Assembly: GCA_030651305.1 (NCBI GenBank)
Contig: JAUSCI010000061.1
Location: forward strand, 1 to 64,000
Length of the DNA stretch: 64,000 bases
Direction of reading: 5' to 3'
DNA from: Sulfuritalea sp.
Lineage (GTDB): Bacteria > Pseudomonadota > Gammaproteobacteria > Burkholderiales > Rhodocyclaceae
Shown: in pieces, positions 8,223 to 16,739 of the stretch
How positions within the stretch are numbered: position 1 is the stretch's first letter
How the letters are laid out: each line of letters opens with the position of its first letter
Notes under the pieces: generated by a model
Told to the model about the DNA's origin: nothing
The model's database searches: none
What the model saw: only the letters and a program-made list of their open reading frames with translations
Made by a program: the position numbers and the translations under genes

Positions 8223-9910
8223 TGTTCGAATCTGCGGAACTCGGTCACAAAATCGACAAGCAAATCTACAAGAAGGAACTACCGGCCCTGCGCGCGGCAT
8301 TGCAGGATGCCCAGTACGATCTCAAGGAAAACGGCAAGATTCCGGTGATCGTTCTGGTCAGCGGCCAGGATGGCGCCGGCAAGGGCGAGACCATCAACAT
8401 CCTCTACGAGTGGATGGACCCGCGCTTCATCTCGACCCTGGCATTTTCGGCGCCAAGCGACGAGGAGCGCTCGCGGCCGTTCATGTGGCGTTACTGGCGC
8501 GCGCTGCCGCCCAAGGGCCGCGTCGGCATCTTCGCCGGCTCCTGGTATTCAAGTCCGATCCACGACCGCCTCGATGGCGGCATGAGCAAGGCGGGGATGG
8601 ACGCCCGCATCGACCAGATCAACCGCTTCGAGGCGATGCTGGTGAATGAAGGCGCGCTGGTGCTGAAGTTCTGGTTCCACCTGACCAAGGACGGCCAGAA
8701 ACGCCGCCTGAAAGCACTGGAAAAGGACCCGAAAACTGCCTGGCGTGTCACCAAGTGGAACTGGGACCGGCTGAAGACCTACGACAAATTGCAGGACGTC
8801 GTCGGCCATGTATTGCGCATGACCAACACGCCCTGGGCGCCGTGGATCATCATCGAAGGCGAGGATGATCGCTATCGCTCGCTGACCACGGGCAAGATCC
8901 TGCTCGAGGCCATCCGTCAGCGGCTGGCCGATGCGGACAAGCACACCACGCCGGTGGCGCCGCCGATGCGGGTGAATATCGACGGTCGCAACCTGCTGTC
9001 CGAGCTCAATCTCACGCATCAGCTGAGCGAGAACGAGTACGAACACCAGCTGGCGCAGTGGCAGGGCAAGCTGTCCGAACTGGTGCGCGACCCGCGCTTC
9101 AAGGGGCGCGCCGTGGTGTGCGCCTTCGAGGGCGCCGATGCGGCCGGCAAGGGCGGCGCCATCCGTCGCATCACCGCCGCGATGGATGCGCGTGACTACC
9201 AGATCATTCCGGTGGCGGCACCGACCGAGGAAGAGCGCGCCCAGCCTTATCTGTGGCGTTTCTGGCGCCACATTCCGCGGCAGGGCCGTTTTGCCATTTT
9301 CGACCGCACCTGGTACGGCCGCGTGCTGGTCGAGCGCGTCGAGGGCTTCTGCACGGAAAACGACTGGCTGCGCGCCTATTCCGAGATCAACGATTTCGAG
9401 CACGATCTCGCCGAGGCCGGCGTCATCGTCGTCAAGTTCTGGCTGCAGATCGGCCAGGAAGAGCAGTTGCGGCGTTTCAAGGAGCGCGAGAAGATCGAGT
9501 TCAAGCGCTTCAAGATTACCGAAGAAGACTGGCGCAACCGCGAAAAATGGGATGCCTACCAGGAGGCGATCTGCGACATGGTCGACCGCACCAGCACCGG
9601 CACGGCGCCGTGGACCCTGGTCGAGGCCAATGACAAGGGCTACGCCCGGGTGAAGATCCTGCGCACCATTTGCAGGCGCCTGGAGGCCGAACTGGAAGGC
9701 AAGCCGATGCCGGTCGAAAAGGCTGAAAAGCCGCGCAAGGCCGACAAGGGCAAGAAGACGGCCAAGACGCCACCGCCGACGCTACCCGTCAAGGCCGCGC
9801 CGCCCGCGCCGAAGGCACCGGCACGACCCAAGGCGCCGCCTGCAACCAGGACCGTCAAGGCAGCGGTCAAGCCGATCGTCCGGCCGAAGAAAGGTAAACC
9901 CGCCGCATGA
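8222..9910 (+). CDS. pap: Polyphosphate:AMP phosphotransferase (two-domain PPK2)
   Basis: Transfers phosphate from polyphosphate to AMP to form ADP (class II PPK2). The 562-residue protein has two PPK2 domains: the first with VSGQDGAGKGETINI (Walker A, about residue 43) and the second with FEGADAAGKGGAIRR (about 303) plus lid and Walker B-type sequence FDRTWYGRVLVERVEGF. In such tandem enzymes the C-terminal domain is usually the active one; here both P-loops look intact. A Pro/Lys/Ala-rich tail (about residues 498-562) is probably disordered. The ATG at 8222 is preferred over a TTG at 8207 because of coupling to the rsmE stop. Confidence 0.9.
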   Translation: MFESAELGHKIDKQIYKKELPALRAALQDAQYDLKENGKIPVIVLVSGQDGAGKGETINILYEWMDPRFISTLAFSAPSDEERSRPFMWRYWRALPPKGRVGIFAGSWYSSPIHDRLDGGMSKAGMDARIDQINRFEAMLVNEGALVLKFWFHLTKDGQKRRLKALEKDPKTAWRVTKWNWDRLKTYDKLQDVVGHVLRMTNTPWAPWIIIEGEDDRYRSLTTGKILLEAIRQRLADADKHTTPVAPPMRVNIDGRNLLSELNLTHQLSENEYEHQLAQWQGKLSELVRDPRFKGRAVVCAFEGADAAGKGGAIRRITAAMDARDYQIIPVAAPTEEERAQPYLWRFWRHIPRQGRFAIFDRTWYGRVLVERVEGFCTENDWLRAYSEINDFEHDLAEAGVIVVKFWLQIGQEEQLRRFKEREKIEFKRFKITEEDWRNREKWDAYQEAICDMVDRTSTGTAPWTLVEANDKGYARVKILRTICRRLEAELEGKPMPVEKAEKPRKADKGKKTAKTPPPTLPVKAAPPAPKAPARPKAPPATRTVKAAVKPIVRPKKGKPAA

Positions 9911-11250
9911 CCCTGGAAACCCGCAGCAATCAGCTGGATACCGACGCCCGCCTGGTCGCCTGGGTGCGCCAGGCGGCACCCTATATCCACGCCTTTCGCG
10001 GCCGCACCTTCGTCATCGCCTTCGGCGGCGAAGTACTCGAAGCCGGCGCCGCGCAAGCGCTGATCCATGACATTGCGCTGCTCGACAGCATGGGCATCCG
10101 CCTGGTGCTGGTGCACGGGGCGCGGCCGCAGATCGATGCCGAAATGCGCGCCCGCGGCCTGACGCCGAAATTCCACAAGGGTCTGCGGATCACCGACGCC
10201 GAGGCGCTGGAATGCGTCAAGCGCGCCATGGGCGTGACCCGCATCGAAATCGAGGCGCTGCTCTCGCAGGGCCTGCCCAACACGCCGATGGCCGGCGCCT
10301 TCCTGCGCGTCACCGGCGGCAATTTCATCACCGCGCGCCCGGTCGGCGTGGTCGACGGCATAGACTTCCAATATACCGGCGCCATACGCAAGGTCATCGC
10401 CGAGGAAATACAGGCCGACCTCGCCCAGGAAAACGTCGTGCTGATCACGCCGATCGGCGCCTCCCCCACCGGCGAAATATTCAACCTGGCCTGCGAAGAA
10501 GCGGCCGAGGCGGTGGCCGTGGCGGTCCAGGCCGACAAGCTGATTTACCTGTGCGATGCGCCGGGACTGGTCAACGCCAAGGGTGCGCTGATCGACGCCC
10601 TCACCGCCGACGAGGCGCAAAAGCTCGCCGCCCGGCATCTGTCGGCACAGGCACCGGAAATCGCCCGCGTCCTGCCCAGCGCCATCCGTGCCTGCCGCGC
10701 CGGCATCGGCCGCGTACATTTCCTCGACCGGCAGGCTGACGGCGCCATGCTGATGGAATTCTTTACCCGCGATGGCGTCGGCACGGTGATGACCAGCGCG
10801 CCGCTGGCACGACTGCGCGACGCCACCATCGACGACGTCGGCGCCATCCTCGGCCTGATCGAACCACTGGAAGCCGATGGCACCCTGGTCAAGCGCGGCC
10901 GTGAGCGGCTCGAAATCGAAATCACGCGTTTCTCGGTGGTCGAACACGACGGCGTGATCGTCGGCTGCGCCGCGCTCTATCCATTCTCGACCGAGAAGTC
11001 GGCGGAACTGGCCTGCCTCGCCGTGATGCCGGATTTTCGCCGCTGCGGCTACGGCGATCAGTTGCGCAGCCACATCGAGGCCCGCGCCAAAAAGATGAAA
11101 CTCAAGCGCCTCTTCGTGCTGACCACGCGCACCGCGCACTGGTTCATCGAACGCGGCTTCGTCGAAGCCGGCGTCGATGAATTGCCGGAAGCGCGGCGCG
11201 AACTCTACAACCTGCAGCGCCGTTCGAAAGTGCTGGTGAAGGCACTGTAG
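9907..11250 (+). CDS. argA: N-acetylglutamate synthase
   Basis: First enzyme of arginine biosynthesis; acetylates glutamate using acetyl-CoA. The 447-residue protein has an N-terminal amino-acid-kinase-like domain (about residues 15-290, with VIAFGGEVLEAG and LVLVHGARPQID), which in this family binds arginine for feedback inhibition, and a C-terminal GNAT domain (about 300-440, ELACLAVMPDFRRCGYGDQL). Starts within the pap stop (ATGA overlap), so rsmE-pap-argA looks like one transcription unit. Confidence 0.93.
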   Translation: MTLETRSNQLDTDARLVAWVRQAAPYIHAFRGRTFVIAFGGEVLEAGAAQALIHDIALLDSMGIRLVLVHGARPQIDAEMRARGLTPKFHKGLRITDAEALECVKRAMGVTRIEIEALLSQGLPNTPMAGAFLRVTGGNFITARPVGVVDGIDFQYTGAIRKVIAEEIQADLAQENVVLITPIGASPTGEIFNLACEEAAEAVAVAVQADKLIYLCDAPGLVNAKGALIDALTADEAQKLAARHLSAQAPEIARVLPSAIRACRAGIGRVHFLDRQADGAMLMEFFTRDGVGTVMTSAPLARLRDATIDDVGAILGLIEPLEADGTLVKRGRERLEIEITRFSVVEHDGVIVGCAALYPFSTEKSAELACLAVMPDFRRCGYGDQLRSHIEARAKKMKLKRLFVLTTRTAHWFIERGFVEAGVDELPEARRELYNLQRRSKVLVKAL

Positions 11251-11404
11251 CAAGCACGCCGGATCGTGTTTCGCTGATCGCGGTTCATGCGAGACACCGA
11301 GATCTGGTATTCGTTCGCGCTAGTCTCTTTTCGGCCATCTGCGGACGTAGAGGCAGCGTCGGTAGGCCGTTTTGAGAGGCCGGTGTTCCTTCGACACCCG
11401 ACAT
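11251..11404. other. Intergenic sequence between argA and the IS element
   Basis: No supportable gene. A short plus-strand reading from 11287 runs into the IS and has no family resemblance. The stretch around 11330-11400 contains alternating GGCCG / CGGCC pieces resembling degenerate intergenic repeats of Rhodocyclales, but I cannot define a unit. Confidence 0.4.
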
Positions 11405-11544
11405 TAGAGGTGGCCCCGTTCCTTAGGACAGAATTTGCGGTTTTCTTAAGTGAACCCTCTGCGGTTACGAGTTATCCACGGGGCGGCTTGCCGAAGGTCC
11501 CTCTAGACCGTAGGCGAGCCGCACGGTGGGTAACTCAACGTAGC

Positions 11545-12372
11545 TCATGCTGCCAGCTTTACTGCCGTTGAATCGAAGTATGCCGCATCGGGCGTTCGCG
11601 CGGCGAGTGCGGAATGCGGCCGCTGCCCGTTGTAGAACTCGAAATAGCCCGCCAGCTGCTCGCGTGCTTCGGTGACGCTCTCATACGCATGCAGATAGAC
11701 ATGCTCGTACTTGACGCTGCGCCACAGCCGCTCGACGAAGACGTTATCGACCCAGCGGCCCTTGCCGTCCATGCTGATCCTGATGCCATTGTCGGTCAGC
11801 ACCCGGGTGAAGTCGGCGCTGGTGAATTGACTGCCCTGGTCGGTGTTGAAGATCTCCGGCGTACCGTACCTGGCAATCGCCTCTTCCAGCGCCTCGACGC
11901 AGAAATCCGTGGTCATGCTGATCGACACCCGATGCGCCAGAACCTTGCGCGTCGCCCAATCGAGAATGGCGACCAGATAGACGAAGCCACGGCGCATCGG
12001 GATGTAGGTAATGTCGGTCGCCCAAACGTGGTTCGGCCGGTCGATGACCAGATTCTTCAGAAGGTACGGATAGACCGGATGCTTCGGATGCGGCGCGCTG
12101 GTGTTGCGCTTGCGGTAGATCGCCGCTATCCCCATCTTGCCCATGAGCGTGCCGACATGCTTGCGCCCGATCTGGATGCCTTCCCGATTGAGCATGTCGC
12201 GCAGCATTCGGGCGCCGGCGAAGGGGTAGTTCAGATGCAGTTCGTCGATTCGGCGCATCACCGTCAGATCGGCCTCGGATGCCGGCCTGGGCAGGTAATA
12301 GACATTCGAGCGGGAAACCTCGAGCAGTTCGGCTTGGCGACAGATCGGCAGGTCGTGCGTGTCGTCGATCAT
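11545..12372 (-). CDS. IS3-family transposase OrfB (DDE integrase core)
   Basis: Catalytic subunit for transposition. The 275-residue product has an N-terminal HTH_21-like region (ELLEVSRSNVYYLPRP) and an rve integrase core with the DDE triad visible: D in VWATDITYIP, D in FNTDQGSQFTS, and E in RWVDNVFVERLWRSVKYE. It starts at the ATGA overlapping the orfA stop, so it is probably made by translational coupling; I see no need for the frameshift used in many IS3 elements. No internal stop, so it could be active. Confidence 0.95.
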   Translation of the reverse strand: MIDDTHDLPICRQAELLEVSRSNVYYLPRPASEADLTVMRRIDELHLNYPFAGARMLRDMLNREGIQIGRKHVGTLMGKMGIAAIYRKRNTSAPHPKHPVYPYLLKNLVIDRPNHVWATDITYIPMRRGFVYLVAILDWATRKVLAHRVSISMTTDFCVEALEEAIARYGTPEIFNTDQGSQFTSADFTRVLTDNGIRISMDGKGRWVDNVFVERLWRSVKYEHVYLHAYESVTEAREQLAGYFEFYNGQRPHSALAARTPDAAYFDSTAVKLAA

Positions 12373-12674
12373 TTCTTTGCGCTCGCATCGCCGATGCGAC
12401 CGAGCGCGCCGGCCAAAAAATCATTCTCCAACGCAAGCTGCCCAATCTTGGCCTGCATGTCCTTGACGCTGGGGCCGACCGACTCGCGTTTCTCGGCCGG
12501 CGTCAGGAAGACCCCCGTCGCAGCTTCCAGCAATTGCGTCTTCCATTGCGTGATCTGGTTGGCGTGAACATCGAACTTCTCCGCCAGTTCGGCCAGCGTC
12601 TTGTCGCCCTTCAGTGCGGCTACTGCGACTTTCGCCTTGAACGCGGCGGTGTGGTTCCTTCTCGGTCTTCTCAT
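12369..12674 (-). CDS. IS3-family transposase OrfA (HTH protein)
   Basis: Helix-turn-helix protein that recognises the IS ends. The 101-residue product starts MRRPRRNHTAAFKAKVAVAA and contains the HTH_Tnp_1 segment KTLAELAEKFDVHANQITQWK, followed by a leucine-zipper-like tail (MQAKIGQLALENDFLAGAL). It overlaps orfB by 4 bp. Confidence 0.93.
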   Translation of the reverse strand: MRRPRRNHTAAFKAKVAVAALKGDKTLAELAEKFDVHANQITQWKTQLLEAATGVFLTPAEKRESVGPSVKDMQAKIGQLALENDFLAGALGRIGDASAKK

Positions 12675-12803
12675 TGCTGCTCCTTTTTCGGGCGATTGCG
12701 TCGCCCATCAGAGCAGAGTCTTCACTTATCCACCAGCACTAATTTCCGGGGCCACCTCTATTCGCAATGGTCGCCGGGCTAAGAAATCACGCTTGAACTG
12801 GCT

Positions 12804-12816
12804 AACCTTATGGGTT
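12804..12816 (+). promoter_or_regulatory. MqsA-type operator
   Basis: AACCT-TAT-GGGTT, one base away from the palindrome AACCT-N3-AGGTT that MqsA binds in E. coli. It lies 12 bp before the mqsR start, where antitoxin binding would block transcription. A TTGAAC box at 12793-12798 may be the -35 element. Confidence 0.6.
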
Positions 12817-12828
12817 AATATGGCCGCA

Positions 12829-13134
12829 ATGGAAAAGCGAAAGCCGCACTACGATTTAGCTGCTGTGAAGCTCGCCGTGCGACAGCGTGGCGCGGATGCT
12901 TTTACTGCTACCGCTTTGGTTGGTGCTCAGTCCATGGGCTTGGATTCTGCAAGCGCGATTGGCGTAGTGTGCGCGATGACGCGACCTGATTTTTACAAGA
13001 GCATGACGACTCACGCTGCAAGCCAAGTGTGGCAGGACGTTTATCACTGCCTTACGCCGAACGGCAAAGTGGCTTATGTCAAGGTGACGTTGCGCGTGGA
13101 TGGTTCGATCGTGATTCAGTTTAAGGAGAAATGA
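12829..13134 (+). CDS. mqsR: MqsR toxin (mRNA interferase)
   Basis: Type II toxin of the RelE-like fold that cleaves mRNA, preferentially at GCU in E. coli. The 101-residue protein begins MEKRKPHYDLAAVKLAVRQR and keeps the family's central MTRPDFYKSMTTHA and C-terminal IVIQFKEK. I chose the ATG at 12829 because E. coli MqsR starts MEKR; an in-frame ATG at 12820 would add three residues. Toxin precedes antitoxin, as is typical for mqsRA. The IS3 element lies immediately upstream. Confidence 0.92.
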   Translation: MEKRKPHYDLAAVKLAVRQRGADAFTATALVGAQSMGLDSASAIGVVCAMTRPDFYKSMTTHAASQVWQDVYHCLTPNGKVAYVKVTLRVDGSIVIQFKEK

Positions 13135-13135
13135 G

Positions 13136-13534
13136 ATGCCCCGTGAATGCCTGAACTGCGAACAAGGAATTCTGCGGCGTGCCGTCAAGGATGTGCCCTA
13201 TGAATACAAGGGTCACGCAACAGTGGTGCCGAAGATCGCCGGTTGGCATTGCCCTCATTGTCACGAGGTTGAATTCGACGCGGGAGAAGGCGAGCGGTTC
13301 GCCGATGCCATCAAACGCATTGCCGCCGAAATCGACGCCCACGAGTCTGCTGAACTGGCGAGAATCCGCAAAAAGTTGAAGCTGACCCAACTCGAGGCCG
13401 CGCGCATCACTGGCGGCGGGCCGAATGCCTTCTCGCGGTACGAGAGGGGCAAGGCTCGTCCACTACCTGCAGTGACGAATCTGTTCCGACTTCTTGATCG
13501 ACATCCGGAATTACTTAGTGAATTACAAAGTTGA
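13136..13534 (+). CDS. mqsA: MqsA antitoxin
   Basis: Antitoxin and autorepressor that binds MqsR through its N-terminus. The 132-residue protein has an N-terminal zinc domain with two CxxC pairs (CLNC at residues 5-8, CPHC at about 40-43) and a C-terminal HTH_3 domain (LTQLEAARITGGGPNAFSRYERGKARP). Both parts look intact, so the pair is likely functional. The ATG is one base after the mqsR stop and has AAGGAG overlapping the end of mqsR. Confidence 0.92.
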   Translation: MPRECLNCEQGILRRAVKDVPYEYKGHATVVPKIAGWHCPHCHEVEFDAGEGERFADAIKRIAAEIDAHESAELARIRKKLKLTQLEAARITGGGPNAFSRYERGKARPLPAVTNLFRLLDRHPELLSELQS

Positions 13535-13572
13535 TCCTGCGACGCTGCATGAATCACTGATTCCCAAACAAA

Positions 13573-16386
13573 TTAACACAAGCTCAGTGAAGCGGTGACC
13601 GAAGGAGTTCCGGTTACGGGTGGCTCCCTCATCTTCCTCTTTTGCCCTGCCATACGTAACAAACCATCAAGAGTCCGCTCCTGCGACAGCAGAAACTTGA
13701 GCACATTCAGCTTATTGAATTCGCACGTTTCGAACGTACTGGCAATAACAAGATAGTCCCTTAAGGTTCTCTCACTGTATCGGCCATCCGCGTCGCGGCG
13801 ATACCGTGCAAAACGTTTTATGGCGTGCTCAGCGTTGTTATTGTTCCAAGGAACTCCATCATGGGAGAGAAACGTAAACATCTTGGGCCCGTATTTGACA
13901 AGCCTGCCCCCATACTTTCGTGCTAATTCCGAAGAAAAATCAATAGCTGCTTCATTTGCGATAAATTTATCGACCTCTTTTTTGTGCTTCTTAAGGTGCC
14001 GGCACTTCAGGCCAAATAGATCAACAGTATTAACGATTGACCGCAGCAAGATACCAAATCTCTGTCCTAGCCGTTTCAGTTCCTCATCAAATGGATTCCG
14101 TAGAAGATCGTCATCAATGTCCCTAACCAAGTGGATAAGACACTTTTGCTGCTCGCATGGCAAAGAATCGTACCCCGTGAAAAAGTCCGATACAAGTACT
14201 CCTCGGAATGGAACAAGCATTTCGCGTAGAAAATCGGCCTCCCTGGTTTGGCGGTAGAGATAGTAAACGGCATCAAATGAAGTAAGCACCCAAACGTACC
14301 CGGAGACCTTCCTCAAAGTAACGGGGGTCTCATCAATATGCAGAACGGGAGACGCAAGAATTCTATCCAAGACTTCTCCGTAAAGTGATTCATAGAACGT
14401 TGCGATTCGTTCTTTGGCTCTGTGCAGAGCACTATGGTCAACGGTCGCCCCAAACACGTCGACGAGACTTTTTCGAACCTGATGCATAGCAACACCAGCG
14501 ACGGCGTTTTGGTAGACGCACCAACTTACAAACCCATGACCATATCGTGAAGGACGCGGAATACGTTCTTCGGAACGGAAGTGCTTGCCGCATCTTTCGC
14601 ATTGATATCGCCAAGAAACGTAGCGCGTCACACATTTCCTAACCCCATTTCTGGAATATCGTATGTCCAACTCCATACGGCTACTTTCGGACTTGGTCTG
14701 GAGTTTCAATTTGCGACTGCGACAATCTTGACAACGTGTACTTGTGACCACAATCGTTCTAGTCGGCTTCTCCAACCAGCTCACACCTTTTGGCGTCTTC
14801 TTGGAGATCGCCTTGAGGCAGGCATCCGTCCGGACCAGGACCTTCTCCCGCTGGTAGTCGAAGTAAGCCGACTTGATGATTTCCTTGAAGTCATCAACTG
14901 CGTGCGGCTTTGGCCCAAAAAGTTGCCATCGAGGATGAGCCGTCCGCATATCGTCGCTACTACGAGTGACAATCCCTTCAGCACCTGATCCACCCATGAA
15001 AGTTCTAGTGCAGAGATATGCGGTTAGTTCCCTGAGGGCTATGCAGTCAGATCGGTTGTATTCGATTAGTTGAGTTCGCAGGCTATGGTTATTCGTTCTC
15101 TCCCACTCTGTTCGCCAGATGATGCTATCCAGTCCCGTTGTGTCATGAGCCGTCAAGTCAGCAGAAAAGAAGCGAGCAATTTCCTTCAAGCTATTCGAGT
15201 AACTGGGAAAATATACATGCGGAAAGACAAGCGATAGGACGTTGACTGACTTCTGCAAGATTTGGTCAAACCGTTCCTGCGCATCTTTTGTCATACCTGA
15301 TGCGACACGCTTGATAGCAGTGGAGTCATAATCGCCATAATGGAAAATGCGATAGTCTCCAGACTGGTCGGCCAAGTCTGCGAACTGGGTAAATATTTTC
15401 TGAGAGTCCGATTCCGTGTTAGCCCAGAAAGAATGGAAGGATTCGCGATGTTCTGATACAACCAATGCACCGATAAGATAGTAGAAGTCCCGATCCGGCA
15501 AGCCTTCAATATCCAAGAATATTTGGCACTTGGATCCCGCTATTTCTGGCGTACCGTGGATATAGATGCATTTCTCTCTGAGGGCCAGCGCCTGTAGAGC
15601 AAAGTAACGTGGTTTTGCGGGATTCTTCGCTCGCTTCGGTGTTCGACGTGGTCTGAATGTGTAAGAAAGCTGGGCAATAGTGAAAATACCTTTGCTTCGG
15701 TGGCGCGCCCTTTCCTTCTCAGACATCCCCGACAGTAATGACAGGTCGTCCGTTTCCGTTGCCTTTTGGCGGCAACGGTTTTGAAACTCACATTCCGTGC
15801 AGTGCCGGTTCAGTACAAGGTCCGGAGGGGAAGGACTAGACAACAGCGCAGTGATCTTGGCGATATCGATTTTGATGTCGTCAAAAAATGTGGCGACATC
15901 GATGCGGGTTGTGTCAGCGTGGTCGCCGTGAATAATCTTGCCGGTTTTGATTTCTTGCCCCAGCGATTTGGAAAGGACAAGTGCATCGAAACCAAGCAAC
16001 ATTTTTTCCGCTTTGCCCAACTTATTGGTGAACACGAAACGAATTGGAACTATGCTGGCAGACTCGCCGTTAATGCGTGGAGGAAGTCGCTCCAAGGCAT
16101 GAAGATCTGATCGGAGCGCAAGACTATTCGATGCGACGCGCAACGATATTCCATCGGCGTTGCGCCATGTTGACGCTAGGACACTTGCAATGAAAGGGGA
16201 ACCCACCAGTTCTCCACTCAGTGACTTCGCTTCCAGTTGCTTTAGGCTGATCGCACGATAAGTATCGCTCTGCGTTATAACCCACCGCGCATAAGCGTTG
16301 CCCGCGAATTGCTCACCGTTAGCCCGAAGCCAGCATTTCGTTGGACATTTCAGGTTGGCTTCAAATATCTCTGAGGAAATTTCCAT
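13573..16386 (-). CDS. Cas4/RecB-like nuclease + DnaQ-like exonuclease + IS66-type transposase fusion
   Basis: A 937-residue single reading frame with three catalytic modules. Residues about 1-210: TM0106-type RecB/Cas4-like nuclease with PD-(D/E)XK residues D134, E145, K147 and cysteines C14/C18 and C196, C199, C205 that could hold an Fe-S cluster. About 285-460: RNase H-like (DnaQ-type) exonuclease with D292/E294 (LDIEG), D352/D354 and D447 (YNRSDC). About 550-900: IS66-like transposase with zinc ribbon C552/C555 and C596/C599, and a DDE triad D685 (LHIDETP), D734 (VSDFFTGYD), E853 (NAEHAIKRF). A GGAGG lies 13 bases before the ATG. The gene is visibly more AT-rich than its neighbours, suggesting transfer. 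I see no clear terminal inverted repeats. Domain calls are by motif; joint function is unknown. Confidence 0.85.
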   Translation of the reverse strand: MEISSEIFEANLKCPTKCWLRANGEQFAGNAYARWVITQSDTYRAISLKQLEAKSLSGELVGSPFIASVLASTWRNADGISLRVASNSLALRSDLHALERLPPRINGESASIVPIRFVFTNKLGKAEKMLLGFDALVLSKSLGQEIKTGKIIHGDHADTTRIDVATFFDDIKIDIAKITALLSSPSPPDLVLNRHCTECEFQNRCRQKATETDDLSLLSGMSEKERARHRSKGIFTIAQLSYTFRPRRTPKRAKNPAKPRYFALQALALREKCIYIHGTPEIAGSKCQIFLDIEGLPDRDFYYLIGALVVSEHRESFHSFWANTESDSQKIFTQFADLADQSGDYRIFHYGDYDSTAIKRVASGMTKDAQERFDQILQKSVNVLSLVFPHVYFPSYSNSLKEIARFFSADLTAHDTTGLDSIIWRTEWERTNNHSLRTQLIEYNRSDCIALRELTAYLCTRTFMGGSGAEGIVTRSSDDMRTAHPRWQLFGPKPHAVDDFKEIIKSAYFDYQREKVLVRTDACLKAISKKTPKGVSWLEKPTRTIVVTSTRCQDCRSRKLKLQTKSESSRMELDIRYSRNGVRKCVTRYVSWRYQCERCGKHFRSEERIPRPSRYGHGFVSWCVYQNAVAGVAMHQVRKSLVDVFGATVDHSALHRAKERIATFYESLYGEVLDRILASPVLHIDETPVTLRKVSGYVWVLTSFDAVYYLYRQTREADFLREMLVPFRGVLVSDFFTGYDSLPCEQQKCLIHLVRDIDDDLLRNPFDEELKRLGQRFGILLRSIVNTVDLFGLKCRHLKKHKKEVDKFIANEAAIDFSSELARKYGGRLVKYGPKMFTFLSHDGVPWNNNNAEHAIKRFARYRRDADGRYSERTLRDYLVIASTFETCEFNKLNVLKFLLSQERTLDGLLRMAGQKRKMREPPVTGTPSVTASLSLC

Positions 16387-16739
16387 CTGGTGCTAATTGC
16401 CTCCTCTAAGTCAGAGACGCGTTGAGATGGTAATCCTTCGCATAGTGTTTGTGATTGCCACTAGTCACCCCTACTGGTGCGATCTGCAATCCGAGTTTCA
16501 GGCTTCGATTGGTCTCATCATCTTTGGCTGCTTAGGTTAGGAGACCAGCCATTCGGTCAACGACAACGTCACCGGCAGCAATGGGCACAGTGCCGACAAC
16601 AATTTCTCCGGACAGCCGCCATTGACTATGCATATATGAATGACCGGTTCCGGGAAGCCTGGCTGATCGGTCCCAATCCCGGCTCCCGCACCACTGATTC
16701 ATGGCGCGGCTTGTCTGCCCTGACCCACAAGCGATGACA
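16387..16739. other. Gene-free stretch with degenerate repeats
   Basis: No supportable coding region in 353 bp. It contains the promoter region of the fusion gene, several pieces resembling degenerate dispersed intergenic repeats of betaproteobacteria (for example GAATGACCGGTTCCGGGAAG near 16637), and a 35-bp element repeated in inverted orientation at 18266. Confidence 0.5.
16574..16608 (-). repeat. 35-bp inverted repeat, left copy
   Basis: Its complement matches 18266-18300 at 32 of 35 positions (shared core GAGAAATTGTTGTCGGCACT). The two copies face each other across the uncharacterised gene pair and hicAB. It could be the edge of a cassette or just two copies of a dispersed repeat. Confidence 0.7.

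Larger units (their letters stand above)
11405..12760 (-). mobile_element. IS3-family insertion sequence, apparently intact
   Basis: A 1356-bp element with a 14-bp perfect terminal inverted repeat (TAGAGGTGGCCCCG at 11405-11418 and its complement at 12747-12760), continuing as an imperfect match over about 27 bp. It carries orfA and orfB on the minus strand. I see no target-site duplication, so the copy may have recombined or the exact tips may differ by a few bases. The right end lies 44 bp upstream of the mqsRA operator. Confidence 0.88.

Noticed and set aside
11287-11571. 94-codon plus-strand frame after argA
   Set aside because: It crosses the IS3 inverted repeat into the element and ends antisense to orfB, so it cannot be an original gene.
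13535-16560. Terminal inverted repeats around the nuclease-transposase fusion
   Set aside because: I compared the 38 bp after the stop with about 170 bp before the start and found only a 6-base match (AATCAC), not enough to call transposon ends.
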